From: a virus | Direction: 5' to 3' (one strand) | Length of the DNA stretch: 43,816 nt | IMG/VR virus record: IMGVR_UViG_3300043409_001932 | Coordinates: 1 to 43,816 of that record | In this document: piece after piece, positions 35,949-43,470 of the stretch | Layout: each line of letters opens with the position of its first letter | Numbering within the stretch: the stretch's first letter is position 1 | Notes under the pieces: model-generated | Seen by the model: the letters and a program-made list of their open reading frames with translations, nothing else | Database searches by the model: none | Told to the model about the DNA's origin: nothing | Program-made: the position numbers and the translations under genes

Positions 35949-37058
35949 TTAATACTTAAGAATTTGTTTAATTCTATTAACAGCTTCCTCTAACTTTTCG
36001 TTTTCAAAAACTTCACCTTCAGCACCCGCTCTAGTTTCCATCCAAGAACCTTCTTCCATTTCTTTATGCATGGTTTCTTCCATTCCTGGTTGTGTTGGTT
36101 CTTGACCTTTACCAACAGCTTTTTTAATTGCTGCAATAATTTTATCTTTAAATGATGCAACGCCTAACACACCAAATATAGTGATAACAGCACCTAAACC
36201 AAGTAATAATTCTTCTGTTGTAGGCATCTCATCTTCAACAACTACATCACGGTTAGTACCATCTGGATTTGTTGGAAAATTTGGTGGTGGAACTTCAGAA
36301 CCTAACATTTCTTGTGCTTTATCCATAGCATCTTTAGATGGGTTTTCCATTGCGCTAGCTAAATCATCAGCTAATGACATGCTACCAATACCTTGTGCAG
36401 ATAATAAAGCCATAATTTTTTCAGCCACTCTACTTTGTGTACCGTCACCTTCGCCTAATTCTTTGTTAATACCCTCATTTGTGTTTAAATCTTCTTCCAT
36501 AGTTGCTCCTGACTCTACGTCATCCATATTTTGTGTATATTTATTTTGTTGTTCTTCATCATAACCTTTAATCATAGCTTCAATTTCATCCACACCTTCT
36601 TGTGCTTTTGATGTAAAACCAGTGATTCTACCATAAGCCTTACTTAACCATTCTTTTACTTTACCGAACATATCATCCATACCTTCGTAAACCTTAGAAC
36701 CATCAATTTTCATTTGACCCTTTACTTTACCAGCAACTTTAGAATCTTCTAAAATTTGCTCTAACACCTTTCTTGTGTTCTCATTAACCTTAGTTAAAGC
36801 CGTTTCAAAAGCTTTTTGGTAAGATGTTGTTAATCTTTCAGATTCTTGTACAATCTCAACTAACATCCCTTCAATAGAGATTTTTAATTTTTCAGCACCT
36901 TCTGTTTGACCCTTAAACGCTTCCATTACTTCAGGTACTAATTCACCCTTGCTAGCTTCTAATTCTACAATTGACTCTTTATATGCGGTCAACGCTTGAT
37001 CCAATTGCTCTTGGGTTGATTTCAGTTCAGCAATTTTTTCTGTGATAATATTTTCCAT
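35949..37058 (-). CDS. Coiled-coil protein with one hydrophobic segment, likely virion-internal
   Basis: 369 residues. Residues 1-120 are a long Glu/Lys/Gln-rich coiled coil (ITEKIAELKSTQEQLDQALT). The middle is acidic with Met/Asp/Glu (DDVESGATMEEDLNTNEGIN). A hydrophobic stretch, EELLLGLGAVITIFGVLGVA (about 282-301), is followed by a basic FKDKIIAAIKKAVGKGQ. The C-terminus ends NEKLEEAVNRIKQILKY, a tag-like helix. No family is recognised. A CTATTTAT box lies 19 nt before the start, and a very basic 48-codon gene follows in the same operon. A role in the virion or at ejection is inferred. Confidence 0.75.
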   Translation of the reverse strand: MENIITEKIAELKSTQEQLDQALTAYKESIVELEASKGELVPEVMEAFKGQTEGAEKLKISIEGMLVEIVQESERLTTSYQKAFETALTKVNENTRKVLEQILEDSKVAGKVKGQMKIDGSKVYEGMDDMFGKVKEWLSKAYGRITGFTSKAQEGVDEIEAMIKGYDEEQQNKYTQNMDDVESGATMEEDLNTNEGINKELGEGDGTQSRVAEKIMALLSAQGIGSMSLADDLASAMENPSKDAMDKAQEMLGSEVPPPNFPTNPDGTNRDVVVEDEMPTTEELLLGLGAVITIFGVLGVASFKDKIIAAIKKAVGKGQEPTQPGMEETMHKEMEEGSWMETRAGAEGEVFENEKLEEAVNRIKQILKY

Positions 37059-37077
37059 GTTTTATTAAGTTATATCA

Positions 37078-37085
37078 ATAAATAG
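37078..37085 (-). promoter_or_regulatory. CTATTTAT box, putative late promoter
   Basis: CTATTTAT on the minus strand, 19 nt before the ATG at 37058. Confidence 0.45.
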
Positions 37086-37109
37086 TTTGTTTTTTAATAA
37101 AATTCACAT

Positions 37110-37117
37110 ATATTTAT
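37110..37117 (+). promoter_or_regulatory. ATATTTAT box before the 37138 gene
   Basis: ATATTTAT 20 nt before the ATG, in the same gap as, and divergent from, the 37078-37085 box. Confidence 0.35.
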
Positions 37118-37137
37118 AAAACACTAAGTAACAAGAT

Positions 37138-37290
37138 ATGCTATACTTTTATTCCAAAAATGATAAGTCCAAAGAACCTATCAAAAAAACGTTTCTAACC
37201 ACATCCAGATTAAACGCAGCAAAGTATTTTGCTGAAATTAAACAAATGAAACTAAAGGATTTTTTAAAGATATTCGGGGTATCTAGATAA
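37138..37290 (+). CDS. Small basic protein
   Basis: 50 residues: MLYFYSKNDKSKEPIKKTFL, TTSRLNAAKYFAEIKQMKLK, then DFLKIFGVSR. The amphipathic helix around AAKYFAEIKQMKL and the Lys/Arg content are clear; no family is known to me. It fills the gap between two minus-strand genes and its TAA directly abuts the stop codon of the convergent glycosyltransferase (37291), which supports it as a real gene. It has its own ATATTTAT box. Confidence 0.65.
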   Translation: MLYFYSKNDKSKEPIKKTFLTTSRLNAAKYFAEIKQMKLKDFLKIFGVSR

Positions 37291-38811
37291 TTATCTATAT
37301 ATGTTACCAACACGCCATAGGTGACCATAATGGTTTGTTCTAGTGTTACCAAAATATTCTGATTGTTCCACTCTGTATTCTGGGTAATTGTATAATAAAA
37401 ATTTATTATCTTTGTTGATTATCCCAACTACCCCAGCTTTATGGGTGAAATACAAATCAACGTCCGTTAGATTTAAAAAAATATTTTTTAGTAACATAGG
37501 CCCTGTTGGGCTTAAACATGAAGATCCATAAAAATTATTTTTAACATTATCAACAATATTTTCAATTGCTTTGAATAATCTTACATTACCTGGTTTACAA
37601 ACCATTAAACCATTGTATACACCATATTCGGATTCTGGTAAATCAAAAACAAAATGTTCATTTTCAGTTAATTCAATTAATCTAAAACCTTTAAATGGTT
37701 TATATTTTATATCCAAATAAATTCCACCGTGAACATACAATACACAATAGCGCCATAAATCAGCTTTAAAAGCTCCAGGTATTAATTTTCTATAAGCCAA
37801 TAAAACATCTAAATTAAAATGTTGTTCTATAAAATTATCACAATCAACATCATCGAATAGGTAATACTCAAATTCTGGATTGTTGGTTATTAACTCATCA
37901 ACGCATTCTCGCATTTTAGGTAATAAATTTTTTGTACCCCAAGTTTGAAATATTTTTAACGGTATTTTACTTTTATATGTTTTACCAGTATAACTAAAAT
38001 GTGGTTGGTGTATAAATGGGTTATAGTCAATATTTTCGTATGTAATTTTTGCTACCCTACGTTCAAAAATTTTTGTGAGCGGTTTTACACCATCACTAAA
38101 AAAACCTGTGACTTTTTTTTTATTTTTAACAATACCATAAAATTTTTCATCATTAATTTTAACACTATCATCAATTTTAACGATATTACAATTGTATGGT
38201 ATTGTAAATATTTCATTACCTGGTGTTGACCCCCATTTTTTTATATAAAATTGTTTATTTAAATCTATTTGGTTTAATGATGGGTTTTTGGCTATTGTTT
38301 GTGAATTATAATATGTTTGTGGGTTAAAAAAAACAGACCTGTTTATCACTAAACTTTCCAACATCATTCGATAATGATAGTCATTATCTTCATAATAAGC
38401 TGGGTAAAAATTCTCATCAAACCTACCAATTTTTTTCCAAGTTGTTAACGGTATTATAAATACGCACCAGGTACCTAAACCAATATAAAAATCACTTGAA
38501 TTTTTATCAATATAATCTTCAATATCTTCAGCACTTTTATCCCAAATTACATCATCATTTAATATGGCAACATGTGTGCAACCATTAGAAAATAACGTAT
38601 CACATATAAGATTCCAAGAACCACTAACACCTAAATTATTTTTTGTTTTTATTATGTGTTGATTTGGTGAATTTATTTCTATGTCTTGATTACCGTTATC
38701 AACAATACACACATCTCTATTAGACCACTTGCTTTTATACACCTCTAAAGCCTGATTAAGTAAATCAGCTCTATTTATTGTTGGTATACCTAACCCTATT
38801 TTTTTATACAT
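37291..38811 (-). CDS. GT2-GT32 fusion glycosyltransferase
   Basis: A 506-residue bifunctional glycosyltransferase. Residues 1-225 are a GT2-like GT-A domain: GLGIPTINRADLL at the N-terminus and HVAILNDDVIW with NDD (85-87) as nucleotide-sugar metal site, plus YPAYYEDNDYHYR. Residues about 280-480 are GT32-like: IPLKIFQTWG, FKADLWRYCVLYVHGGIYLD with the DxD-type loop LDIKYKP (366-372), and a final GHLWRVGN segment. GT32 enzymes include sugar transferases of capsule and O-glycan pathways. It is cytoplasmic, with no membrane segment. Together with the two glycosyltransferases at 1-2317 it suggests sugar modification of virion proteins or host surface. Confidence 0.85.
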   Translation of the reverse strand: MYKKIGLGIPTINRADLLNQALEVYKSKWSNRDVCIVDNGNQDIEINSPNQHIIKTKNNLGVSGSWNLICDTLFSNGCTHVAILNDDVIWDKSAEDIEDYIDKNSSDFYIGLGTWCVFIIPLTTWKKIGRFDENFYPAYYEDNDYHYRMMLESLVINRSVFFNPQTYYNSQTIAKNPSLNQIDLNKQFYIKKWGSTPGNEIFTIPYNCNIVKIDDSVKINDEKFYGIVKNKKKVTGFFSDGVKPLTKIFERRVAKITYENIDYNPFIHQPHFSYTGKTYKSKIPLKIFQTWGTKNLLPKMRECVDELITNNPEFEYYLFDDVDCDNFIEQHFNLDVLLAYRKLIPGAFKADLWRYCVLYVHGGIYLDIKYKPFKGFRLIELTENEHFVFDLPESEYGVYNGLMVCKPGNVRLFKAIENIVDNVKNNFYGSSCLSPTGPMLLKNIFLNLTDVDLYFTHKAGVVGIINKDNKFLLYNYPEYRVEQSEYFGNTRTNHYGHLWRVGNIYR

Positions 38812-38818
38812 TTACAAT

Positions 38819-38826
38819 CTATTTAT
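38819..38826 (+). promoter_or_regulatory. CTATTTAT box before the 38834 gene
   Basis: CTATTTAT 7 nt before the ATG at 38834; a start site at the usual distance would give an almost leaderless transcript. Confidence 0.35.
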
Positions 38827-38833
38827 ATTAAAT

Positions 38834-39049
38834 ATGAACAACTTACCTAAAGTAAACATTAGTCATTTAAAACAAATGGTCAACGAAGGTGGTATGGAAT
38901 TACTATACCATATGTTAAGACGTGAAGAATCATCTTATTTATTTGAAGATTTTAATTCAGTTTTAGTTTATCAAGAAGTTAAAAAGGGTGACACTAAAGA
39001 ACAGCATTTAGTTATTGAAATGCTTATATTCAATGAAAATGGGTTTTAA
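38834..39049 (+). CDS. Hypothetical small protein
   Basis: 71 residues, no family. MNNLPKVNISHLKQMVNEGG has a short basic helix and a V-N-E site loosely like the tag seen elsewhere; the rest (MELLYHMLRREESSYLFEDF, LVIEMLIFNENGF) is acidic/aromatic. It overlaps the next gene by 17 nt, indicating a coupled pair. Confidence 0.6.
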   Translation: MNNLPKVNISHLKQMVNEGGMELLYHMLRREESSYLFEDFNSVLVYQEVKKGDTKEQHLVIEMLIFNENGF

Positions 39050-39230
39050 TAAAAAATATATAAATAAAGGTCAAATTATTACTCAGGTAAAAGAATCTGG
39101 TGTTAAATCATTGGGTGATGTGTTTACTTTAAAAACAGACAGCTTCTTTTTTGAAGATAACTTTTCATCAATGATATTCGATTTATTTGCTGATAAGCAA
39201 TATCGTAAAATAGAGTGTCTTATTCGCTAA
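39033..39230 (+). CDS. Hypothetical small protein
   Basis: 65 residues from the ATG at 39033 (MKMGFNKKYINKGQ); a second ATG at 39039 is possible, and a TTG 18 nt upstream is less likely. Contains a VKESGVKSLGDVFTLKTD stretch and an aromatic FFFEDNFSSMIFDLF segment; no family is recognised. It runs 11 nt into the 3' end of the convergent YopX-like gene. Confidence 0.55.
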   Translation: MKMGFNKKYINKGQIITQVKESGVKSLGDVFTLKTDSFFFEDNFSSMIFDLFADKQYRKIECLIR

Positions 39231-39633
39231 GATTACTATTCCTATTCCCAATTACTTCACAACGTTCCCAGTTTGGCATCCATGCGTAGCCACCCTTATC
39301 ATCAATAATTGTGAATGACCCGTTTTCAAAAACTACAAAACCACACCAACCAGCTTCGTCCGTAAGTATGATATCATTTTCGAAAATAGTTTTACCGTTT
39401 TTATCCAAACAATTAACGCATTTTTCAATAACACAACTGTTAATACCATACCAATCAGTATAATCAATGACAGTGTAATCCCCACCCAATATATCACCTT
39501 CTTCATGATAGTATTTATTAATAACTTCATTTAATTTTTCATTACCTCTAAGAATTTGTATTGCACCATCTTGTGTAATTACAGCATCCTTAATGTATTT
39601 TTTTTGCTCTTTACACCAAATCCTATACACCAT
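39220..39633 (-). CDS. YopX-family protein
   Basis: 137 residues of a YopX-like protein (PF09643): an N-terminal YRIWCKEQKKYI, then the central CLDKNGKTIFENDIILTDEA that matches the family's LxDKNGKxIxExDI core, and a C-terminal WERCEVIGN. The family is common in phages and its function is unknown. It starts inside the last codons of the upstream membrane-protein gene (11-nt overlap), so the two are translationally linked. Confidence 0.85.
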   Translation of the reverse strand: MVYRIWCKEQKKYIKDAVITQDGAIQILRGNEKLNEVINKYYHEEGDILGGDYTVIDYTDWYGINSCVIEKCVNCLDKNGKTIFENDIILTDEAGWCGFVVFENGSFTIIDDKGGYAWMPNWERCEVIGNRNSNLSE

Positions 39634-39904
39634 CAGTTTTATTTTTATCTTTTAGTTCTCTTTTCTTTTTATATGCAATAGTAGCCCAAGTACCGACAAA
39701 AGCACCTAAAGCCGCTGCAAATATTAGACTCCTATCGTTAACGTAATTTGCTGTTACCGTAGCACCGCAAACAAATAAAGCAACAGCCCATAACCCAGCA
39801 CCAACAGCCCTTCTTTCATCAACCTTTATAAAATAGTACGCCCAGCATACATCAGTAATAGCCATAGCTAACATCACCCCTAAAAATTTTAATAAATAAA
39901 TCAT
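39623..39904 (-). CDS. Small membrane protein
   Basis: 93 residues with three hydrophobic helices: MIYLLKFLGVMLAMAITDV (1-19), AVGAGLWAVALFVCGATV and LIFAAALGAFVGTWATIAY, then a basic tail KKKRELKDKNKTDG. The ATG at 39904 is preferred over an upstream TTG. The host inner membrane is the likely site. It is coupled to the YopX-like gene. Superinfection exclusion or lysis functions are possible but not shown. Confidence 0.7.
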   Translation of the reverse strand: MIYLLKFLGVMLAMAITDVCWAYYFIKVDERRAVGAGLWAVALFVCGATVTANYVNDRSLIFAAALGAFVGTWATIAYKKKRELKDKNKTDGV

Positions 39905-39919
39905 TTCATATAGTTTTAG

Positions 39920-39927
39920 CAAATATA
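39920..39927 (-). promoter_or_regulatory. Weak Bacteroidetes-type -7 box
   Basis: TATATTTG on the minus strand 15 nt before the membrane-protein ATG; no TTG at the expected -33 distance. Confidence 0.3.
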
Positions 39928-39968
39928 GTAAATTAATCAGTAAAAGTAAACTTTTGCTTTATTTTTTT

Positions 39969-39976
39969 ATATTTAT
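39969..39976 (+). promoter_or_regulatory. ATATTTAT box before the 39997 gene
   Basis: ATATTTAT 20 nt before the ATG, followed by CGGGAAACG. Confidence 0.35.
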
Positions 39977-39996
39977 CGGGAAACGAATTATATATT

Positions 39997-40233
39997 ATGC
40001 ATCATAAAACACTTAAACAGCTTAACACTCTAAGAGACAATCTTAGTGAATTACATGAAAATAGCACTGATAAGTTAATTGAATCAACAAACTCAAATGA
40101 TTTACAAAACGAAATTCAAAGAAATGTTATCAATTATATAACAGAAACAATTGATCAAATTGACATCATAATGGAAAACATTGAAAACGGTGAGTACGAT
40201 GAGACCACCAACAATGATGAAGATTATGATTAA
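39997..40233 (+). CDS. Hypothetical acidic helical protein
   Basis: 78 residues, predicted mostly coiled-coil helix (LKQLNTLRDNLSELHENST, NVINYITETIDQIDIIMENI) with a very acidic tail (YDETTNNDEDYD). No family is recognised. It is followed by a 109-nt gap of hairpins, the last a terminator. Confidence 0.65.
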   Translation: MHHKTLKQLNTLRDNLSELHENSTDKLIESTNSNDLQNEIQRNVINYITETIDQIDIIMENIENGEYDETTNNDEDYD

Positions 40234-40239
40234 AACATT

Positions 40240-40283
40240 CCACCCGTAGAGGTGGTATTTTAGGATCGTTCATGGTTATGGAC
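40240..40283 (+). other. Hairpin pair in the 40234-40342 gap
   Basis: CCACC/GGTGG (40240-40244, 40251-40255) followed by TATTTT, and GTTCAT/ATGGAC (40268-40273, 40278-40283, one G-U). With the terminator just after, three hairpins lie within 75 nt of GC-richer sequence. The first could be a weak terminator; a small RNA is an alternative. Confidence 0.35.
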
Positions 40284-40288
40284 AAACT

Positions 40289-40317
40289 AGGTCGGAATTC
40301 GCTACTCCGACCTTTTT
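40289..40317 (+). terminator. Rho-independent terminator
   Basis: AGGTCGGA (40289-40296) and TCCGACCT (40306-40313) with a 9-nt loop and five T's; it ends the 39997 gene. Confidence 0.85.
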
Positions 40318-40342
40318 ATTGGTATTGGCTATATTTATTAAC

Positions 40343-40942
40343 ATGAAAAAACTATTATTTATTTTATTATTATTAATTAGCATTACAGTTAATGCTCAGT
40401 TAAGAGATTCGGTTTATATCAAAACTGATATTTACGAATGTGTTTACTCTGAGGTGTTAGAACAACCAAAATTTATTAGATATACTGTTCAGTGTCCAAA
40501 TGGTACAGCGCCTAGAGCTGGTATGGATTTCTATATTTCTGACAATTTAAAAACATCTGACGATAAAGACTACGCTCAAAATGTTTATGATAAGGGACAC
40601 ATGGCTCCAGCGGCAGATTTTAATTGCACTAAAGAAATGCTTTATAAGACATTTTCATATGTTAATTGTGCGTTACAACATAAAGATTTAAATCGTGTAA
40701 CCTGGAGGCTACTAGAAGCTAAGGAAAGGGTTTTAGCTGAGAAGTATACGGTGATTGTTGAAATAAGATTGGTGTTTGATAAAAAATGTGTTAAATTACC
40801 GACTGGTGCAACCATACCTAAAGCGTTTTATAAGACTATTTATATTAAAGAAACCAATCAAATTTTAAAGTACTATTTTATAAACCAAAAACCCACATCA
40901 TCAAACCCAGAAAATTACCTTATTAAGTTTTGTACTCAATAA
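40343..40942 (+). CDS. Secreted DNA/RNA non-specific endonuclease (NucA type)
   Basis: 199 residues. A clean signal peptide, MKKLLFILLLLISITVNA, precedes Gln-19. The beta-beta-alpha metal nuclease core follows: NVYDKGHMAPAADF (the DRGH motif as DKGH, catalytic His), then SYVNCALQHKDLNRVTWRLL, where the Asn and downstream Glu match the family's metal-binding N-x-x-x-W-x-x-L-E. The start is the ATG at 40343; an in-frame TTG upstream would put residues ahead of the signal peptide. Export implies action in the periplasm or outside, unusual for phage DNA metabolism. It lies 2 nt upstream of the fusion gene. The NAQ cleavage context resembles flavobacterial signals. Confidence 0.88.
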   Translation: MKKLLFILLLLISITVNAQLRDSVYIKTDIYECVYSEVLEQPKFIRYTVQCPNGTAPRAGMDFYISDNLKTSDDKDYAQNVYDKGHMAPAADFNCTKEMLYKTFSYVNCALQHKDLNRVTWRLLEAKERVLAEKYTVIVEIRLVFDKKCVKLPTGATIPKAFYKTIYIKETNQILKYYFINQKPTSSNPENYLIKFCTQ

Positions 40943-40944
40943 AA

Positions 40945-42216
40945 ATGAATATACCAGAAATACTAAAACAAAAATACCCAGACCCCAAAGAAATTAGATT
41001 TGATGTTTATCAAGATGATAAAAGAAAATCTATATTTCTATCTGGTTTTATTGTGAATCCTTTATCAAGAGGTAAAGGCGTTGGTTCTGGTTTTATGGAG
41101 GATTTAACCCAAATGGCTGATGAGATTGGTTATAAGATAACCTTAACTCCAGACAGTTCATATGGTGGTAATCTTAATCGCTTAAAAGACTTTTACCCAA
41201 GATTTGGTTTTGTTTTTAATAAAGGTGATAATCGTGACTTCTCACATAAAGAAGATATGTATCGTTTACCAAAGGAACAAGAAATTAATGAAGAGGGTGA
41301 ATCAACATCATCTGGCAGTTCAACTGGTAACGCAAAAGCAACTGGTAAAAAATGGGAAAGTGGTGTAGTACATGGTAAAGCAAACCCAATAGCCAACACA
41401 GGTCAATGGGAAAGTGGTGTAGTACATGGTAAAGCAAATCCAGTATCAACAAACGAAAATGTTAAATTAAACGAACAGATAATTAGAATGCGAGAGATGC
41501 TTAATCTTAATGAAAAAGCTATCCCACAAACCATACAAAAAAATGTGGGTAATGTTCTATTCGGTTCCAACCCTAAGATTGCTGATATTCAACAAAAGGA
41601 ACCAGAAGAAAATACACCTTTAGAAACACAACTATTAAAAAACTTAAAAGGTTGGACACAATCATCAACAGATAGTAGTGCATCAAAAGTTATATCAACC
41701 CTTGACGATTTATTAAAGTTAAAAAAATATTTTCCAGAAGTGTTGAACCCCCCTTATAGTGAAACAGCATACAGAGGAACATCAATCAACATTAGAGAAT
41801 TAAATAGGTGGATAAAAGAAAATCCGTCTTTTGATGTAATTGGTGGAGGTAATTATTTAAAATTTAGAAACCCATACCCATACAGACCAAGAAGAGATGT
41901 TAGCAGTTGGACAACTTCAATGTATTACTCAACTTCTTTTAGAGGTAGAGAGTTTGAAGATTTTAAAACAAATGTTGGTGTTGTATTTGAAACAAAAATT
42001 GATGATACCTTTATTATGAATCCTAGTGTTATGAATATTATTTTTAAACATACACAAGGTGATCTTGGTTATGAGCAAGAAGCTGTTCGTGAAGAAGATG
42101 AGGTTATTAAATTTTCACCAGATGGTGAATACTATATGGTTATGGATGCATGTACCTATAAAATATTTAACCCATCATATGAATATGATGGTTGTGACGA
42201 AGAAGACTATGAATAA
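40945..42216 (+). CDS. GNAT + ADP-ribosyltransferase-like fusion, candidate injected effector
   Basis: 423 residues. Residues 1-95 are GNAT-like, with acetyl-CoA loop LSRGKGVGSGF (40-50) and a C-terminal LKDFYPRFGFVF. A linker holds two copies of WESGVVHGKANP (137-148, 155-166). Residues 176-190, NEQIIRMREMLNLNE, form a tag helix ending in an L-x-E site. The C-terminal half has ADP-ribosyltransferase marks: AYRGTS (Arg277), a Ser-Thr-Ser motif SMYYSTSF (329-331), and EEDEVIKF (383-390) as the E-x-E loop. In T4, Alt is a packaged, injected ADP-ribosyltransferase cut at an (L/I)-x-E site; this protein has the same ingredients in a new order. The start is the ATG at 40945, 2 nt after the nuclease stop. 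The transferase call rests on motifs only. Confidence 0.7.
   Translation: MNIPEILKQKYPDPKEIRFDVYQDDKRKSIFLSGFIVNPLSRGKGVGSGFMEDLTQMADEIGYKITLTPDSSYGGNLNRLKDFYPRFGFVFNKGDNRDFSHKEDMYRLPKEQEINEEGESTSSGSSTGNAKATGKKWESGVVHGKANPIANTGQWESGVVHGKANPVSTNENVKLNEQIIRMREMLNLNEKAIPQTIQKNVGNVLFGSNPKIADIQQKEPEENTPLETQLLKNLKGWTQSSTDSSASKVISTLDDLLKLKKYFPEVLNPPYSETAYRGTSINIRELNRWIKENPSFDVIGGGNYLKFRNPYPYRPRRDVSSWTTSMYYSTSFRGREFEDFKTNVGVVFETKIDDTFIMNPSVMNIIFKHTQGDLGYEQEAVREEDEVIKFSPDGEYYMVMDACTYKIFNPSYEYDGCDEEDYE
41353..41442 (+). repeat. Duplicated 36-bp segment in the fusion gene
   Basis: Two 36-bp copies (41353-41388, 41407-41442; one mismatch) with 18 bp between, encoding WESGVVHGKANP twice. Confidence 0.9.
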
Positions 42217-42586
42217 TTTAACAGAACAACTTAACAGAATTAAAGAAATGATGATTATTCAGGAAGCTGAAGAAATCAAAGATGAGGTATTCGCTGAAAA
42301 AAGATTAAAAGGTGCGACTAAAATTGCAGATACTACCCTAAAAGCGGGTGGTTTATCATTATTAACTTACAAACACTATAAAGTTAAATTACCTTACTAT
42401 GAAAAAGCAGCTAAAGGTGAATTAGATACGGCTAATGCTAAAAAAGAATACAAAGAATTATTAGATAAGTTATATAAATCAACCAAAGGTGATATGAATA
42501 TCGAGCAAATTGATTTTCAAGAACTGGTTGGAAAAATAGAAGTCTTGGGTGAATTAATAATTAAAGAAAACGAAAAAGGAGCTTAA
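42209..42586 (+). CDS. Small tagged helical protein
   Basis: 125 residues. The N-terminus MNNLTEQLNRIKEMMIIQEA is the tag in its simplest form: a basic amphipathic helix ending in an I-x-E site (IQE). The rest is helical (FAEKRLKGATKIADTTLKAG, then YYEKAAKGELDTANAKKEYK). The ATG at 42209 overlaps the previous gene by 8 nt; a longer frame from 42059 is an out-of-frame shadow of the fusion gene. Coupling to the fusion gene suggests both are made together and perhaps packaged together. The stop lies in the loop of the following terminator. Confidence 0.75.
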   Translation: MNNLTEQLNRIKEMMIIQEAEEIKDEVFAEKRLKGATKIADTTLKAGGLSLLTYKHYKVKLPYYEKAAKGELDTANAKKEYKELLDKLYKSTKGDMNIEQIDFQELVGKIEVLGELIIKENEKGA

Positions 42587-42598
42587 AGGCTCCTTTTT
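42573..42598. terminator. Bidirectional terminator
   Basis: AAAAAGGAGC (42573-42582) and GCTCCTTTTT (42589-42598) around a 6-nt loop, with T-runs both ways; the stop codon of the 42209 gene is in the loop. It also serves the convergent structural gene at 42622. Confidence 0.9.
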
Positions 42599-42621
42599 TA
42601 TGTGTTAATAAATTTTAATTA

Positions 42622-43470
42622 TTATGCGTTTTGATCAACAAATCCAAAACAAACCGTACAATAGTATTCCGTAACAGTGTATATAAAACTTACTTCAGAC
42701 ACTGTACCATCTATACGAATAATATTAAACCCTTCCTGTCCAGTGAATTGAGTATATTGTGTTGCATTAACCGCACTTTGATAAGTTGTAGCTACTTCCC
42801 AAATTGGTGTGAATGGTAAAGTTGATATAACTGGGACTTGTAATCCAGGATTACCAACGCTAGCAAATGCAACCAAAGGATTTAAAACGGGTTGGCTAAA
42901 TGTTGCTGTAAATACACCAGTTGAGGTGTTTCGTATTTGATTTCCGCTAAGTGGTACACCATATTCTTCTGGGAAGGTTGTTGGGGCATACATACCATTT
43001 TCTATTTCCATACCACCGTTGCTTTGTGTAATCGAAACAGTAATACTATTTTGACCTATACCAGCTGCTGTTGTTGAGTTTATACTAGTCATTGTCATCC
43101 ATTGGAACCCTGAACTACCGAAACTTGACCAACTATTCCAATAACCGTTATCAGTTAACCACGTACTTGCGGCATTCCCGCTTATAAAAACTTGACCACT
43201 TATTCTGTTTGCTAAGTTAATAAACTGTGATTCCGTACTACCAGTTCCAAAAAAACAAACTGATGCTGTTACACCAGATATTGGTGTTGGTTGTGTGTTA
43301 TCTGGGACTGAGGCTGCAATAAAGTAACCTAAGTCCTCATTAGGCCCTTCCCAAAATTGTGGACTATCAGTGTACCCATCATCAGGTGTACCAACTGCTA
43401 AATCACCAACTTGCGTTGTACCATTTATATTTGAGCCTGTATTGTATGCGAAAGATCTTGTTGTTGCCAT
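42622..43470 (-). CDS. Structural (tail/appendage) protein
   Basis: 282 residues, beta-rich with many Thr, Ser and Gly. The N-terminus TTRSFAYNTGSNINGTTQVG and DSPQFWEGPNEDLGYFIAAS and the later STWLTDNGYWNSW are a pattern I associate with Bacteroidetes-phage tail or appendage proteins; I cannot name the family. No enzyme motif is seen. The ending YYCTVCFGFVDQNA has a Cys pair. It is convergent with the 42209 gene across the terminator, and follows the PA14-like gene by 17 nt, so the two form an operon. Confidence 0.7.
   Translation of the reverse strand: MATTRSFAYNTGSNINGTTQVGDLAVGTPDDGYTDSPQFWEGPNEDLGYFIAASVPDNTQPTPISGVTASVCFFGTGSTESQFINLANRISGQVFISGNAASTWLTDNGYWNSWSSFGSSGFQWMTMTSINSTTAAGIGQNSITVSITQSNGGMEIENGMYAPTTFPEEYGVPLSGNQIRNTSTGVFTATFSQPVLNPLVAFASVGNPGLQVPVISTLPFTPIWEVATTYQSAVNATQYTQFTGQEGFNIIRIDGTVSEVSFIYTVTEYYCTVCFGFVDQNA

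Noticed and set aside
42059-42208. Longer N-terminus for the 42209 gene
   Set aside because: It is an off-frame reading of the upstream fusion gene; the ATG at 42209 gives a tagged start with an 8-nt overlap.
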